Positions 31,802 to 40,084 of a DNA stretch of 41,213 nt are shown in pieces. The translations under genes and the position numbers were made by a program. Position 1 is the stretch's first letter; each line of letters opens with the position of its first letter. The DNA comes from Syntrophorhabdaceae bacterium PtaU1.Bin034 (lineage in GTDB: Bacteria; Desulfobacterota_G; Syntrophorhabdia; Syntrophorhabdales; WCHB1-27): contig MVRP01000019.1 of NCBI GenBank assembly GCA_002067405.1, positions 1-41,213 on the forward strand, in the 5' to 3' direction. The notes below the pieces were generated by a model, which was given only the letters and a program-made list of their open reading frames with translations, made no database searches and had not been told where the DNA came from.

Positions 31802-31840
31802 GCCGCTAAGGCTGTTCAAATCTAAGCAAAGGGGGTAATT

Positions 31841-32158
31841 ATGACCAAAACGGAGATGGTTGCGAAACTGGCCACAGCGGGTAAGATCACCAAGAGACAG
31901 GCCGAGACGATTTTTTCCGCCTTTGTCGATTCCATTAAAGAATCGCTTCAGAAGAATGAGAGAGTGGCGCTTCCCGGACTGGGGTCTTTTACTTGTGTGG
32001 AAAGAAAGGCCAGAAAAGGAAGAAACCCTCGAACCGGCGCCGAGATCAAGATACCGGCCAGAAAAGCGGTTAAGTTCTCAACATCAAGCGGACTGAGCAA
32101 AAACCTGAACGGCACCAAGAAAGCAGCAGCCAAGGCAGCGCCCAAGAAGAAAAAGTAA
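31841..32158 (+). CDS. hup: HU/IHF family DNA-binding protein
   Basis: The 105-residue protein carries the full HU fold: MTKTEMVAKLATAGKITKRQAETIFSAF at the N-terminus, the GLGSFTCVERKARKGRNPRTGAEIKIP beta-arm signature, and a final VKFSTSSGLSKNLN. A lysine/alanine-rich tail of about 15 residues (GTKKAAAKAAPKKKK) extends beyond the usual 90-residue length and probably adds non-specific DNA contacts. AAGGGGG precedes the ATG, with a good promoter upstream and a strong terminator downstream, so this is a monocistronic unit. Confidence 0.95.
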   Translation: MTKTEMVAKLATAGKITKRQAETIFSAFVDSIKESLQKNERVALPGLGSFTCVERKARKGRNPRTGAEIKIPARKAVKFSTSSGLSKNLNGTKKAAAKAAPKKKK

Positions 32159-32180
32159 GCCCTTTTGGATTTGAGTTGAC

Positions 32181-32213
32181 AAAGGCCTTCGGGAAACCGA
32201 AGGCCTTTTTTTT
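32181..32213 (+). terminator. Rho-independent terminator of the HU gene
   Basis: Stem AAAGGCCTTCGG (32181-32192), loop GAAA, CCGAAGGCCTTT (32197-32208), with eight consecutive T from 32206 to 32213. It ends 3 nt from the stop of the convergent truA gene, which it may also serve weakly. Confidence 0.93.
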
Positions 32214-32215
32214 GC

Positions 32216-32950
32216 TCAATACCTTATCTCCCTGAGAAAGAGACCGTGAGGCGGCGCCGTCGGCCCTGCATTTTCCCTCTCCCGTGATGCGAGAATGGCC
32301 TCGAAATCATCTCTGCCCAGCTTGCCCTGCCCCACGAGCAACAGGGTCCCGACCATATTTCTCACCATATATCGCAAAAACCCGGTCGCTTCAATAACGA
32401 TATAGATAACGTCTCCTCTCGTTGCGACACCTGCCCTTTTCACCTGTCGCACAGGGTTCTTGTAGATCTCGTCCTTTTTTTTGAAAGCAGAAAAATCGTG
32501 CTCACCCACGACGATCTTGATCGTTTCTTTCATCAAGGCGAGATCGAGGCTATACGGAAAATGGAGCACATACCGGCTCAGAAAAGGAGAATTGAAGGTC
32601 TGGTTGAGAATGCAGTAGATATAGGTTTTGCTTTTCGCCGAATAGCGGGAATGAAACTCCTCGCCCGCATCCTCGGCGCCCCGGATGCGGATATCACGCG
32701 GCAACACACTGTTCAGCCCCCTGCTGAGGCCCAGACATTCAATGGGTTTGAGCGTCGTGAAATTGACTACCTGGCCCATGGCGTGGACCCCGGCATCGGT
32801 CCGGGCGCCCCCGATCACTTTCACTTCATGATCGACTATCCGCTCGATACCTGCCTTGAGTGTTTCCTGGACGGTCACTGCATTCGGCTGGCACTGCCAT
32901 CCGTGATAATTGGTCCCGTCGTAGGAAACCGTGAGTTTTATGTTTCTCAT
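32216..32950 (-). CDS. truA: tRNA pseudouridine(38-40) synthase TruA
   Basis: The 244-residue protein has MRNIKLTVSYDGTNYHGWQCQPN, the catalytic motif GGARTDAGVHAMGQV with nucleophile D52, and C-terminal GFLRYMVRNMVGTLLLVGQGK, all diagnostic for TruA. It isomerises uridines 38-40 of the tRNA anticodon arm. It starts about 60 nt downstream of the lipoprotein gene and converges on HU. Confidence 0.96.
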   Translation of the reverse strand: MRNIKLTVSYDGTNYHGWQCQPNAVTVQETLKAGIERIVDHEVKVIGGARTDAGVHAMGQVVNFTTLKPIECLGLSRGLNSVLPRDIRIRGAEDAGEEFHSRYSAKSKTYIYCILNQTFNSPFLSRYVLHFPYSLDLALMKETIKIVVGEHDFSAFKKKDEIYKNPVRQVKRAGVATRGDVIYIVIEATGFLRYMVRNMVGTLLLVGQGKLGRDDFEAILASRERENAGPTAPPHGLFLREIRY

Positions 32951-33009
32951 TTTTCGCTCGATTCGGTTTGTCGGATTTCCGTCGGGCCCTTTTGCCGACT
33001 CATCCCTCG

Positions 33010-33687
33010 TTACTGCATCTCGGGCGGTTTCGGTGGCAATGGGCTGACGGTAACTGGAGCACGAAGCTGGCTATTCTTCCGAGCAGGCTCACTGGCGTCT
33101 TTCCGGGGCGCTCCGGCGACGGCCTCGACGCTGTCTTTCTTATTCCCGGCAACTTCCTTCTGTGCCGTGTCCTTCTTGACCGTCGGCGTCTCCTTCTGCG
33201 TCTGGTTCTCCTTCTTGGCGACCGGCTTGACTTCTTTCTGGGCCTGGGGCTGTTCCTTCTTCGTCGTCGCAGCCTCCTTCTGGACCGTGTCCTTCTTCAC
33301 CGGACGGACTTCCTTCTGGGTTTGTTCTTTTTTGGGCGGGGGAGCAACAGGGGCAGCATTCTTTACCGGCTTTACGGGCGGCGCGGTATTCTTCTTTTTG
33401 GTCGCTTCCTGCGGTTTCTTCTGGATGGTGTCCCGTTCTTCCTGGGTGTTCTTCTGTATCTGCTCCTGCTCTTCCTGAAGCTTCTTCTGCAGGTCTTCCC
33501 TTTCCTGGCTGACCTTCGCGCTCAGTTCCTTAAGTTCCTTTTTATACCCCACAATCTCGGCCTTAAGGTAGTTGTTCTCCTCCCTGAGCATCCTGATCTC
33601 ATCCTTAAGCTGTTTGTTCTCCTTTTCATACGAGCCACAACCGAACAGCGTGAGGGAAAGACAAAGGAGGAGTAAATAAAATCTCAT
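33010..33687 (-). CDS. Putative lipoprotein with coiled coil and Lys/Gln-rich tandem repeats
   Basis: The 225-residue protein has a lipoprotein signal (LLLLCLSLTLFGC, lipid-modified C17). A coiled coil lies at about 20-95 (ENKQLKDEIRMLREENNYL, KKLQEEQEQIQKN), followed by a Pro-rich linker. Degenerate tandem repeats of about 12-15 residues, consensus KK(D/E)xxQKExxxx, run from about 119 to 190 (KKDTVQKEAATT, KKENQTQKETPTV, KKDTAQKEVAGN), and the tail is proline-rich (SPLPPKPPEMQ). It is probably anchored in a membrane and spans part of the periplasm. No family recognised. It is divergent from gyrA across a palindromic promoter region. Confidence 0.75.
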   Translation of the reverse strand: MRFYLLLLCLSLTLFGCGSYEKENKQLKDEIRMLREENNYLKAEIVGYKKELKELSAKVSQEREDLQKKLQEEQEQIQKNTQEERDTIQKKPQEATKKKNTAPPVKPVKNAAPVAPPPKKEQTQKEVRPVKKDTVQKEAATTKKEQPQAQKEVKPVAKKENQTQKETPTVKKDTAQKEVAGNKKDSVEAVAGAPRKDASEPARKNSQLRAPVTVSPLPPKPPEMQ

Positions 33688-33709
33688 AAGGCATTATTCT
33701 CTTAAATGT

Positions 33710-33746
33710 TTGGACAATTGTCAACGCCTTATTATTTGTGATAAAG
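33710..33746. promoter_or_regulatory. Divergent promoter region for gyrA and the lipoprotein gene, with 15-bp near-palindrome
   Basis: TTGGACAATTGTCAA (33710-33724) is palindromic except for one base pair. Rightward it supplies TTGTCA (33718-33723), with ATAAAG 17 bp on; leftward it supplies a consensus TTGACA. The -10 boxes are imperfect. The arrangement suggests overlapping promoters or a regulator site. Confidence 0.4.
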
Positions 33747-33825
33747 TAATGCAACATTTTACGAATTTTTCCCCGATACGTCGGTTCTAATTTTATAAAC
33801 GAATCGGACAGACAAGGAGGCTACG

Positions 33826-36243
33826 ATGCCATCAGCCACGATTATACCCATCGAAGACGAGATGAGACGCTCCTATCTCGATTACGCAATGAGCACCATC
33901 ATAGGAAGGGCCCTCCCTGATGCGCGCGATGGGTTAAAGCCCGTACACAGACGAATTCTGTACGCAATGTACGAGCTGAACAATATGCACGATAAACCCT
34001 ACAAAAAGTCGGCCAGGGTCGTAGGGGACGTTATGGGTAAATTTCACCCTCACGGTGACCAGGCAATTTATGATGCGGTTACCAGGATGGTGCAGGACTT
34101 TTCCCTGAGATACCCGCTCATTGACGGTCAGGGAAACTTCGGGTCCATCGACGGCGACTCACCTGCCGCCATGAGGTATACGGAGATAAGGCTCTCCAGG
34201 ATCGCCGAGGAGATTCTGGAGGACATCGAAAAAGACACGGTCGCGTTTAAGCTGAACTACGACGAATCAGCCAAAGAGCCTGTTGTCCTTCCCACGAGGA
34301 TCCCGAACCTTTTGATCAATGGCTCGTCAGGCATCGCGGTAGGAATGGCAACGAATATCCCGCCTCATAACATTACCGAGGTTATCGACGGAACCATTGC
34401 CTTTATTGATAACCCATCCATCACCGTGTCCGAGCTGATGCGGTATGTGCCCGGTCCTGATTTTCCCACTCAAGCCATCATTTATGGCCGGAACGGCATC
34501 AAGGACGCCTACGAAACCGGCAAGGGCCACATTCTGCTTCGTGCAGCGGCCAACATCGAAAAAAGCAAGAAAGACGGAAGGGAAGCGATCATCATCACCG
34601 AGCTCCCCTACCAGGTAAACAAAGCCCGTCTGATCGAAAGCATTGTCGAGCTTGTCAACGAGAAAAGGGTTGAAGGAATATCGAACATACGCGACGAATC
34701 AAACCGGGAAGGAATCCGGGTGGTCATCGAGCTGAAGAGAAACGAATTCGCGCTGCCCATCCTGAACAAGCTCTATAAGCAGACGCAGCTTCAAACGACG
34801 TTCGGTATCAACTTTCTCACGATCGTCAACAACGAACCCAAGCTTCTCAACCTGAGAGAGATGATCGGCCAGTTCGTGGACTTCAGGAAGGAAGTGGTGA
34901 CGAGGAGATCGATTTTTGAGCTCAATAAGGCCAAAGAGAGACTCCATATTCTCGAAGGTTTGAAGATCGCACTCGATAACATCGATCAAGTGGTTTCTAT
35001 CATAAGAAAAGCCAAGAACACCGAAGAAGCCAGGACAAATCTGATAAACGCCTTCCAGCTCTCGGAGAAGCAGGCGCAGAGCATTCTCGATATGCGCCTC
35101 GCCCGCCTCACCAATCTCGAAAGAGCAAAGATACTGGACGAGCTGAAGGCAGTGCAGGAAGAGATTAAGAGATTAACCGAGATCCTCGAGAATGAGCAGC
35201 TTCTGATGGAGCTTATCAAGAAGGAGCTTCTAGAGGTCAAGGAGAAATACGGCGACCAAAGGCTCACCGAGATCGTGGATGAACTGCCGGAAATCACGAT
35301 CGAAGATATGATCAAGGAAGAGGAAGTCGTGGTGACCATCACGCACGGCGGCTTCATCAAGAGGACCCCCCTTGACCAGTACAAACAGCAAATGAGGGGC
35401 GGCAAAGGAAAAATCGGCATCGCGGTGAGAGAAGACGACTTCGTGAACCAGCTTTATATTGCGTCCACTCATTCCTATATCATTCTCTTTACCACCGCGG
35501 GAAAGGCACACATCAGGAAGGTTCATACCATTCCCGAAGCGCAACTCTCCTCAAGAGGAAAACCGGTCATCAACCTGATCAAGGCCGAGAAGGATGAAAA
35601 GATAACTGCCGTTACCCATGTCAAGGATTTCCCGGAGGACGGATATCTCCTCCTTGCAACGCGAAAGGGACAGGTCAAGAAAATGAGCCTGAGCCTTCTC
35701 AAGAATCTCAGGAACCCGGGCATCAAAGTAATCGATCTGCCGGAGGATGACAGCCTGATGGATGTGCTGCCCCTCAATGCGGGCGACGAAGTGGTGATCG
35801 CAACAAAAAGAGGCATGGCGATAAGGTTCAAGGAAGAGGACATCAGGTCCATGGGAAGGACAGCTTACGGTGTGCGCGGCATACGTCTGAGAAGGGAAGA
35901 CGAGGTCGTATCGATAGACGTGCTCACCTCGGACTGCTCTCTCTTCACCGTTACCGAAAAAGGGTTCGGCAAACGGGTTGATTGCACCCAGTACAAGGTC
36001 CAGGCCCGGGGCGGCACGGGCGTGATCAATGTAACCTGCGAGAAGAAGAACGGCGATGTGGTCGGCGTCAAGCGGGTCAGCCAGAACGACGAGATCATCC
36101 TGGTGACCAACACGGGCAGGACGATCAGGTTCAACACCTCGACCATACCCGTTCACAAGAGAGGCGGCCTGGGCGTGAAGCTTATGGGCCTCAAAGACGA
36201 AGAGGAGAAGATCAGCGGCGTTGGGGCAATAAGCGAGGAGTGA
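33826..36243 (+). CDS. gyrA: DNA gyrase subunit A
   Basis: The 805-residue protein starts with the winged-helix breakage-reunion domain ([35 protein letters not shown]). The catalytic tyrosine is Y118 in [10 protein letters not shown]. The C-terminal beta-pinwheel has six blades, and its GyrA box is QMRGGKGK near 523, close to the canonical QRRGGKG that distinguishes GyrA from ParC. At the quinolone-determining position (E. coli Ser83) it has Gln79 ([10 protein letters not shown]), which is unusual; Asp87 is conserved. With GyrB it introduces negative supercoils. gyrB and dnaA are not adjacent; gpsA follows after 31 nt. Confidence 0.96.
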   Translation: MPSATIIPIEDEMRRSYLDYAMSTIIGRALPDARDGLKPVHRRILYAMYELNNMHDKPYKKSARVVGDVMGKFHPHGDQAIYDAVTRMVQDFSLRYPLIDGQGNFGSIDGDSPAAMRYTEIRLSRIAEEILEDIEKDTVAFKLNYDESAKEPVVLPTRIPNLLINGSSGIAVGMATNIPPHNITEVIDGTIAFIDNPSITVSELMRYVPGPDFPTQAIIYGRNGIKDAYETGKGHILLRAAANIEKSKKDGREAIIITELPYQVNKARLIESIVELVNEKRVEGISNIRDESNREGIRVVIELKRNEFALPILNKLYKQTQLQTTFGINFLTIVNNEPKLLNLREMIGQFVDFRKEVVTRRSIFELNKAKERLHILEGLKIALDNIDQVVSIIRKAKNTEEARTNLINAFQLSEKQAQSILDMRLARLTNLERAKILDELKAVQEEIKRLTEILENEQLLMELIKKELLEVKEKYGDQRLTEIVDELPEITIEDMIKEEEVVVTITHGGFIKRTPLDQYKQQMRGGKGKIGIAVREDDFVNQLYIASTHSYIILFTTAGKAHIRKVHTIPEAQLSSRGKPVINLIKAEKDEKITAVTHVKDFPEDGYLLLATRKGQVKKMSLSLLKNLRNPGIKVIDLPEDDSLMDVLPLNAGDEVVIATKRGMAIRFKEEDIRSMGRTAYGVRGIRLRREDEVVSIDVLTSDCSLFTVTEKGFGKRVDCTQYKVQARGGTGVINVTCEKKNGDVVGVKRVSQNDEIILVTNTGRTIRFNTSTIPVHKRGGLGVKLMGLKDEEEKISGVGAISEE

Positions 36244-36274
36244 CGAAAACGGCTGAATTTCCTGGGATAGACCA

Positions 36275-37267
36275 ATGAACATAGCGGTTATAGGCGCCGG
36301 CGCGTGGGGGACTGCGTTTTCGCTGCAGTTGGCAAATAGAGGCCACCGGATACTTCTGTGGGTGTATGAGCAGGATCTTTGCCGGGTGATGGAGGATACG
36401 GGAGAAAATCTATATTACCTCCCGGGCTTCAGGCTCTCTGACAACATTGCTTTTACCAATGATCTCCGGGGAGCAGTTGCGTCGTCGGACGACATCGTTG
36501 TTGCCACGCCCTCTTTTGCCCTGAGAAGAACCCTCTCACAGGTTTCGGACGCCCTTGGGGGTAAGAGAATACTGGTACTGACGAAGGGGCTGGAAACAGA
36601 AACGCTTCTCCGCATGAGCCAGGTGGTCGAAGAGGTCAGCGGCGGATCAACCTCTTCCGCAGTGCTTTCAGGTCCCTCCTTTGCAAAGGAACTGGCCGGT
36701 CAGCTCTTCACCTCGGTGGTCATCGCATCCCGCGACAAGTCCCTGGCGCGGTATTTTCAAGAGATGAGCCACGACGAGCGGCTCAGGGTCTACACAAGCA
36801 ATGATGTGATAGGGGTGGAGATCGGCGGAGCCCTCAAAAACGTGATGGCCATAGGGGCAGGGATCATTGAAGGGCTCGGCCTTGGTCACAACACCCTCGC
36901 GGCCTATATCACGCGGGCCCTTGCCGAAATAAAGAGGTTGGGAAGCGGCCTCGGGGCGCGGGAAACCACCTTCATGGGTCTCTCCGGCATGGGTGATCTC
37001 ATTCTTACCTGCACGGGCCCGCTCAGCAGGAACAGGACCTTTGGAATGGAACTCACCAAAGGCAGGAGCCCCCGAAAGGTAATAGAATCCCAGAAGGTTG
37101 TGGTGGAAGGCTTCTACACCATTGATGCGGCCTACAGGTTCTCGCGCACCCTGGGGATCGAGATGCCGATCACTGAGGAGCTTTACCGCGTGGTCTACGA
37201 AGGCAAGGACATAAAAGCGTCGTTCGACGATATCAGAAAAAGGGACACAAAGGAAGAAGACGGCTGA
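36275..37267 (+). CDS. gpsA: Glycerol-3-phosphate dehydrogenase [NAD(P)+]
   Basis: The 330-residue protein has the N-terminal dinucleotide motif IAVIGAGAWGTAFSLQLANRGH, the substrate-site LTKGLE, SGPSFAKEL, the catalytic-lysine region VEIGGALKNVMAIGAGIIEGLGLG, and TFMGLSGMGDLILTCTGPLSRNR with EMPITEELYRVVYEG near the end. It reduces dihydroxyacetone phosphate to sn-glycerol-3-phosphate for phospholipid synthesis. It probably shares a transcript with gyrA. The ribosome-binding site is weak. Confidence 0.96.
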   Translation: MNIAVIGAGAWGTAFSLQLANRGHRILLWVYEQDLCRVMEDTGENLYYLPGFRLSDNIAFTNDLRGAVASSDDIVVATPSFALRRTLSQVSDALGGKRILVLTKGLETETLLRMSQVVEEVSGGSTSSAVLSGPSFAKELAGQLFTSVVIASRDKSLARYFQEMSHDERLRVYTSNDVIGVEIGGALKNVMAIGAGIIEGLGLGHNTLAAYITRALAEIKRLGSGLGARETTFMGLSGMGDLILTCTGPLSRNRTFGMELTKGRSPRKVIESQKVVVEGFYTIDAAYRFSRTLGIEMPITEELYRVVYEGKDIKASFDDIRKRDTKEEDG

Positions 37268-37327
37268 GAGGCGTGATTCTGCCGATCAGCCGCCATCTTT
37301 GAGGGGGAAACAGAGGAGGTTGTCTCG

Positions 37328-38071
37328 TCAATCCACGCCCACCTGATCGTCAGCGCTCTTAAGCGCGGTTCCAGGCACTTCCTGCCGCCGGTACTTCATC
37401 CACAGCTTTGCCACCACAATGACACCTACCGCAAACGCCGCCTGTATTATATACTCGGTCGTGGTGTCGAAATGGATGTATCCCTGAACAAAAGGATCGG
37501 TAATCATCATCTCGGCTGAGACCCTGCCGAGGACAGCGGAACCAAAATAGAGGATAATAGGGAATTTGTCCATGAGCGAGGAAAGAAGGTTGCTCGTAAA
37601 GACGACAAAGGGTATGCTCAGTCCGAGACCGAAGATCAGGAGAAAGAGATTGCCTTTTGAGGCACCGGCCACGGCGAGCACATTGTCCGTGCTCATGACA
37701 AGGTCGGCGATCATTATCGTGAATATCGCCTGCTTGAGGGTGCTCACCTCCTTCTGGAACTTGTCGTCCGGAGCGCCTTCAATGAACAGCTTGATCGCTA
37801 TCCAGGCGATGAGCGCTCCACCGAAGAATTTTACATAGCTCAAGGTCAAGAGTTGTGCAGCGAAGAAGGTCAGGGCAATCCTCAGCACCACCGCGCCGCC
37901 GGCTCCGATTATGATACCCTGTCTTCTCTTCTTCGGCGAAAGGGAGCGGACGGCCATTGCGATGACCACTGCATTGTCGCCGGCCAGGATCAGATCGATA
38001 AGGACAATGCTCAAGAAACCTACAACGAAATCCCAACTAAATGCCAGAGTTCCTAACTGACTCGCATGCAT
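37328..38071 (-). CDS. TerC family integral membrane protein, copy 1
   Basis: About 247 residues from the ATG at 38071, which has a GGAGG site 6 nt upstream; the open frame further upstream is part of the leader. Seven or so membrane helices carry the TerC/YjbE signatures: LIDLILAGDNAVVIAMAVRSL (Asp/Asn in a helix), RIALTFFAAQLL, IADLVMSTDNVLAVAGASKGN, and IHFDTTTEYIIQAAFAVGV near the end. Members have been linked to metal (Mn) export and metalation of exoenzymes, and to tellurite resistance. It is a clear paralog of the next gene, about two-thirds identical by eye, and shares with it a conserved leader RNA element. Convergent with gpsA. Confidence 0.9.
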   Translation of the reverse strand: MHASQLGTLAFSWDFVVGFLSIVLIDLILAGDNAVVIAMAVRSLSPKKRRQGIIIGAGGAVVLRIALTFFAAQLLTLSYVKFFGGALIAWIAIKLFIEGAPDDKFQKEVSTLKQAIFTIMIADLVMSTDNVLAVAGASKGNLFLLIFGLGLSIPFVVFTSNLLSSLMDKFPIILYFGSAVLGRVSAEMMITDPFVQGYIHFDTTTEYIIQAAFAVGVIVVAKLWMKYRRQEVPGTALKSADDQVGVD

Positions 38072-38136
38072 TACACACCTCCATGCATCGGTATCTGCGG
38101 GCTTTCTGTCAGAATTAAGATCGGTATCTATACTTA

Positions 38137-38304
38137 ACCGTAGCCCACGGTGAAACAGACAACAATCGGGGTGTGGCTGATACTGGTGACAAAAGGACTG
38201 AAACAAAGTAGAAAAAACCGGATAAGAATCCGGTAAGAACGGTACCGGTGCGACAAAAGACCGGGGTTTTTGGGTATCCGACCCATTTCCAAAAACCTTA
38301 GAGG
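38137..38304 (-). promoter_or_regulatory. Conserved structured leader upstream of terC copy 1 (candidate cis-regulatory RNA)
   Basis: On the minus strand, from 38304 leftward: CCTCTAAGGTTTTTGG with a 9-bp stem (38289-38297 with 38265-38273) enclosing a GGATA loop; then a terminator-like hairpin with U-tract (38212-38234); then the conserved CTTTGTTTC-GTCCTTTT, AGTATCAG and ACACCCCGATTGTTG blocks; then the hairpin ACCG-TGGGCTA-CGGT (38151-38137). The same blocks occur in the same order and spacing before copy 2 (39248-39417). It ends 65 nt before the start codon. It lacks the GGGGAGUA signature of yybP-ykoY riboswitches as I know them. Confidence 0.6.
38212..38234 (-). terminator. Terminator-like hairpin within the terC copy 1 leader
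   Basis: Minus strand: ACCGGAT, loop TCTT, ATCCGGT, then a run of T. It lies 141 nt upstream of the start codon inside the conserved leader, so it could act as an attenuator. The corresponding position in leader 2 has a bulged CCATGG/CCATcGG hairpin plus TTTTT (39353-39328). Confidence 0.65.
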
Positions 38305-38446
38305 TGCTCTTTAGAAGGGTAGAAAGACAAGAATATGAAAACCCGGATGATATCCTTCAAAAGGAGGGCAAAAAGGAGGCGGCTGACAACCGTGACGGAC
38401 AATCAACCGCCCATGATGAGAAACGCAGCATACAGGGAGGATGCCG
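38305..38446. other. Intergenic segment between terC copy 2 and the copy 1 leader
   Basis: With the leader, the gap between the two terC genes is 375 nt. This part contains no gene-like frame. On the minus strand TTGAAG followed by an AT-rich CATATT-type hexamer near 38330-38360 could be a weak promoter for copy 1; otherwise nothing is visible. Confidence 0.35.
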
Positions 38447-39211
38447 CTACATTAGATCCCAGTCGGTGAGATAGAAGGGGTTCGGCTTGGGCGCCTGTTC
38501 ACCCGCTGCCACCGCTTTGTTCGCCCTCAGTTTCATGAAGGTCTTGCCCACGACGACAACGCCGACCGCAAAGGCGGCCTCCATGCCATATTCTACGTAA
38601 TGTCCGGGATTATGGAGCACTTTCACCACAAAGGGATCGCTAATTATCATTTCTCCCGAAACCTTTCCAAGCACCGCGGCGCCCAGGTAGACGATGGCCG
38701 GATAACGGTCCATCAATCTCGATAAAAGGCCGCTCGCAAAGATAACCAGGGGAATACTCGTTGCAAGGCCCAAAACGAGCAGGCTTAAGTTGCCTTTACT
38801 GGCCCCTGCTACCGCGAGCACATTGTCCACGCTCATGACGAGGTCGGCAACGAAGATGGTGATGATTGCCTTTCCCAGCGTTTTTACCTCCTTCTTCTCC
38901 CCCTGTTCATGGCCGCCCTCGACGAACAGTTTCACCGCAAGCCAGCCTATCATGAGGCCGCCGCATAGTTTCAGAAAGCTTATATCAAGGAGCTTGGCGG
39001 CAAAGAAGGTAAGTCCTATCCGCAGCACGACCGCTCCAAAGGTACCGACCAGTATTCCGTTCCTTCTCTGCTTCGGCGAAAGGGAGCGAACAGCCATCGC
39101 GATCACCACGGCGTTGTCGCCGGACAGGATCACGTTGATAATCATTATGCTTATAAGGCCGCTGGCAAATTCAAAGGTGAAGATTTGATGCATGAGGTAG
39201 TTCAGATCCAT
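38447..39211 (-). CDS. TerC family integral membrane protein, copy 2
   Basis: The 254-residue paralog of the downstream terC has the same signatures: INVILSGDNAVVIAMAVRSLSP, RIGLTFFAAKLLDISFLKL, FVADLVMSVDNVLAVAGASKGN, and VEYGMEAAFAVGVVVVGKTF. A short hydrophilic tail (GEQAPKPNPFYLTDWDLM) is absent from copy 1. GGAGGAG and AAAGGG lie upstream of the ATG. The leader (39212-39429) shares conserved structured blocks with copy 1 and begins right after the response regulator stop. Metal transport is inferred from the family only. Confidence 0.9.
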   Translation of the reverse strand: MDLNYLMHQIFTFEFASGLISIMIINVILSGDNAVVIAMAVRSLSPKQRRNGILVGTFGAVVLRIGLTFFAAKLLDISFLKLCGGLMIGWLAVKLFVEGGHEQGEKKEVKTLGKAIITIFVADLVMSVDNVLAVAGASKGNLSLLVLGLATSIPLVIFASGLLSRLMDRYPAIVYLGAAVLGKVSGEMIISDPFVVKVLHNPGHYVEYGMEAAFAVGVVVVGKTFMKLRANKAVAAGEQAPKPNPFYLTDWDLM

Positions 39212-39247
39212 CCCTTTCTTTCTCCTCCAAAAAGTTTAAAGTCTCAT

Positions 39248-39417
39248 CAGCGTAGCCCAGCTGGAGAAAGGCAACAATCGGGGTGTCTCTGATACTGAGG
39301 GAAAAAAGGACCGAAACAAAGAGGAGGAAAAACCGATGGGAAGCGTACCATGGGAGGTTTCACGAAATGGAAGGCCAGGGATTTTGCCTATCCGGCCACT
39401 TCGAAAAACCTTAGAGG
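39248..39417 (-). promoter_or_regulatory. Conserved structured leader upstream of terC copy 2 (candidate cis-regulatory RNA)
   Basis: Minus-strand blocks match leader 1. They are CCTCTAAGGTTTTT (39417-39404) with GCC-GGATA-GGC; a hairpin plus TTTTT (39353-39328); CTTTGTTTCGGTCCTTTT (39321-39304); AGTATCAG (39296-39289); ACACCCCGATTGTTG (39286-39272); and the hairpin CAGC-TGGGCTAC-GCTG (39263-39248). The distance from the last hairpin to the CCCCGATTGTTG block is 8 nt and the next gap 2 nt, exactly as in leader 1. The stem of the last hairpin differs from leader 1 but still pairs. Confidence 0.6.
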
Positions 39418-39429
39418 ATGTGTTCGGCT

Positions 39430-40083
39430 TTAGGGTTCGAGCGAGGTAAGTCCTTCCCTTATCGCATATTTCGTCAATTCGGCGATACTCCTCAAGTTAA
39501 GCTTTTCCATCATCTGCTGGCGGTGGGTCTCGATAGTCTTGACGCTCACGTTCAGCGCAAAAGCTATCTGTTTGGTCGTCTTCCCTTCTGAAAGGAGCTG
39601 GAGCACCTCCCTTTCCCTTGCGGTGAGTACGGTAAACGCACTCGGCTCCGTTTTTGAAAGGGTGCTGAGGTAGTCCTTGATAACGACATCGGTTATCTTC
39701 GGACTGAGGTAAGGTTTGTTCGCTGCCACGGCCCTGATGGCCGAAGTAAGTTCCTCTGAGGCACTGTCCTTGAGGAGATAGCCCGACGCCCCCACCTTGA
39801 GCATCTCGATCACAAACCTCTTGTCCGAATGCATGGAAAGGGCTATCACCCTGACGCCCGGCACATCCGCAGCGATCTGCCGCGTCGCTTCAATGCCGTT
39901 CAACTCAGGCATCCCTATATCCATTATCACGATATCAGGCTTGATCTTCTTGGTGAGGCGAATCACCTCGAGCCCGTTGTCCGCCTCGGCAACCACCTCG
40001 ATATCCTGCTGTTTTTCGAGGAGGGCCTTGAGTCCCTCCCGCATGATCTTGTGATCGTCTGCCAGAATGATTCTGATACCCAT
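39430..40083 (-). CDS. NarL/LuxR family response regulator
   Basis: The 217-residue protein has a receiver domain ([19 protein letters not shown] with the acidic pair, phospho-acceptor Asp in [19 protein letters not shown] at about D54, the switch Ser/Thr in VIALSMHSD, and Lys in [12 protein letters not shown]). A LuxR-type helix-turn-helix follows ([22 protein letters not shown], then [21 protein letters not shown]). It starts one base after the kinase stop, so the two form a two-component pair. The terC copy 2 leader follows directly. Confidence 0.95.
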   Translation of the reverse strand: MGIRIILADDHKIMREGLKALLEKQQDIEVVAEADNGLEVIRLTKKIKPDIVIMDIGMPELNGIEATRQIAADVPGVRVIALSMHSDKRFVIEMLKVGASGYLLKDSASEELTSAIRAVAANKPYLSPKITDVVIKDYLSTLSKTEPSAFTVLTAREREVLQLLSEGKTTKQIAFALNVSVKTIETHRQQMMEKLNLRSIAELTKYAIREGLTSLEP

Positions 40084-40084
40084 C

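Larger units (their letters stand above)
31408..31840. other. 433-nt divergent intergenic region
   Basis: It separates the beta-helix gene (minus) from the HU gene (plus). It holds the HU promoter (31773-31801) and a small cysteine-rich minus-strand frame (31634-31765). From 31408 to about 31630 I see only AT-rich sequence with no convincing gene or hairpin. Confidence 0.5.

Noticed and set aside
38072..39429. yybP-ykoY manganese riboswitch upstream of the terC genes
   Set aside because: The sense strand lacks the GGGGAGUA core as I know it. Some similarity to the class appears only in the opposite orientation (GTAGCC and ATACT motifs on the plus strand), which would not precede any gene. 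A covariance-model search would decide.
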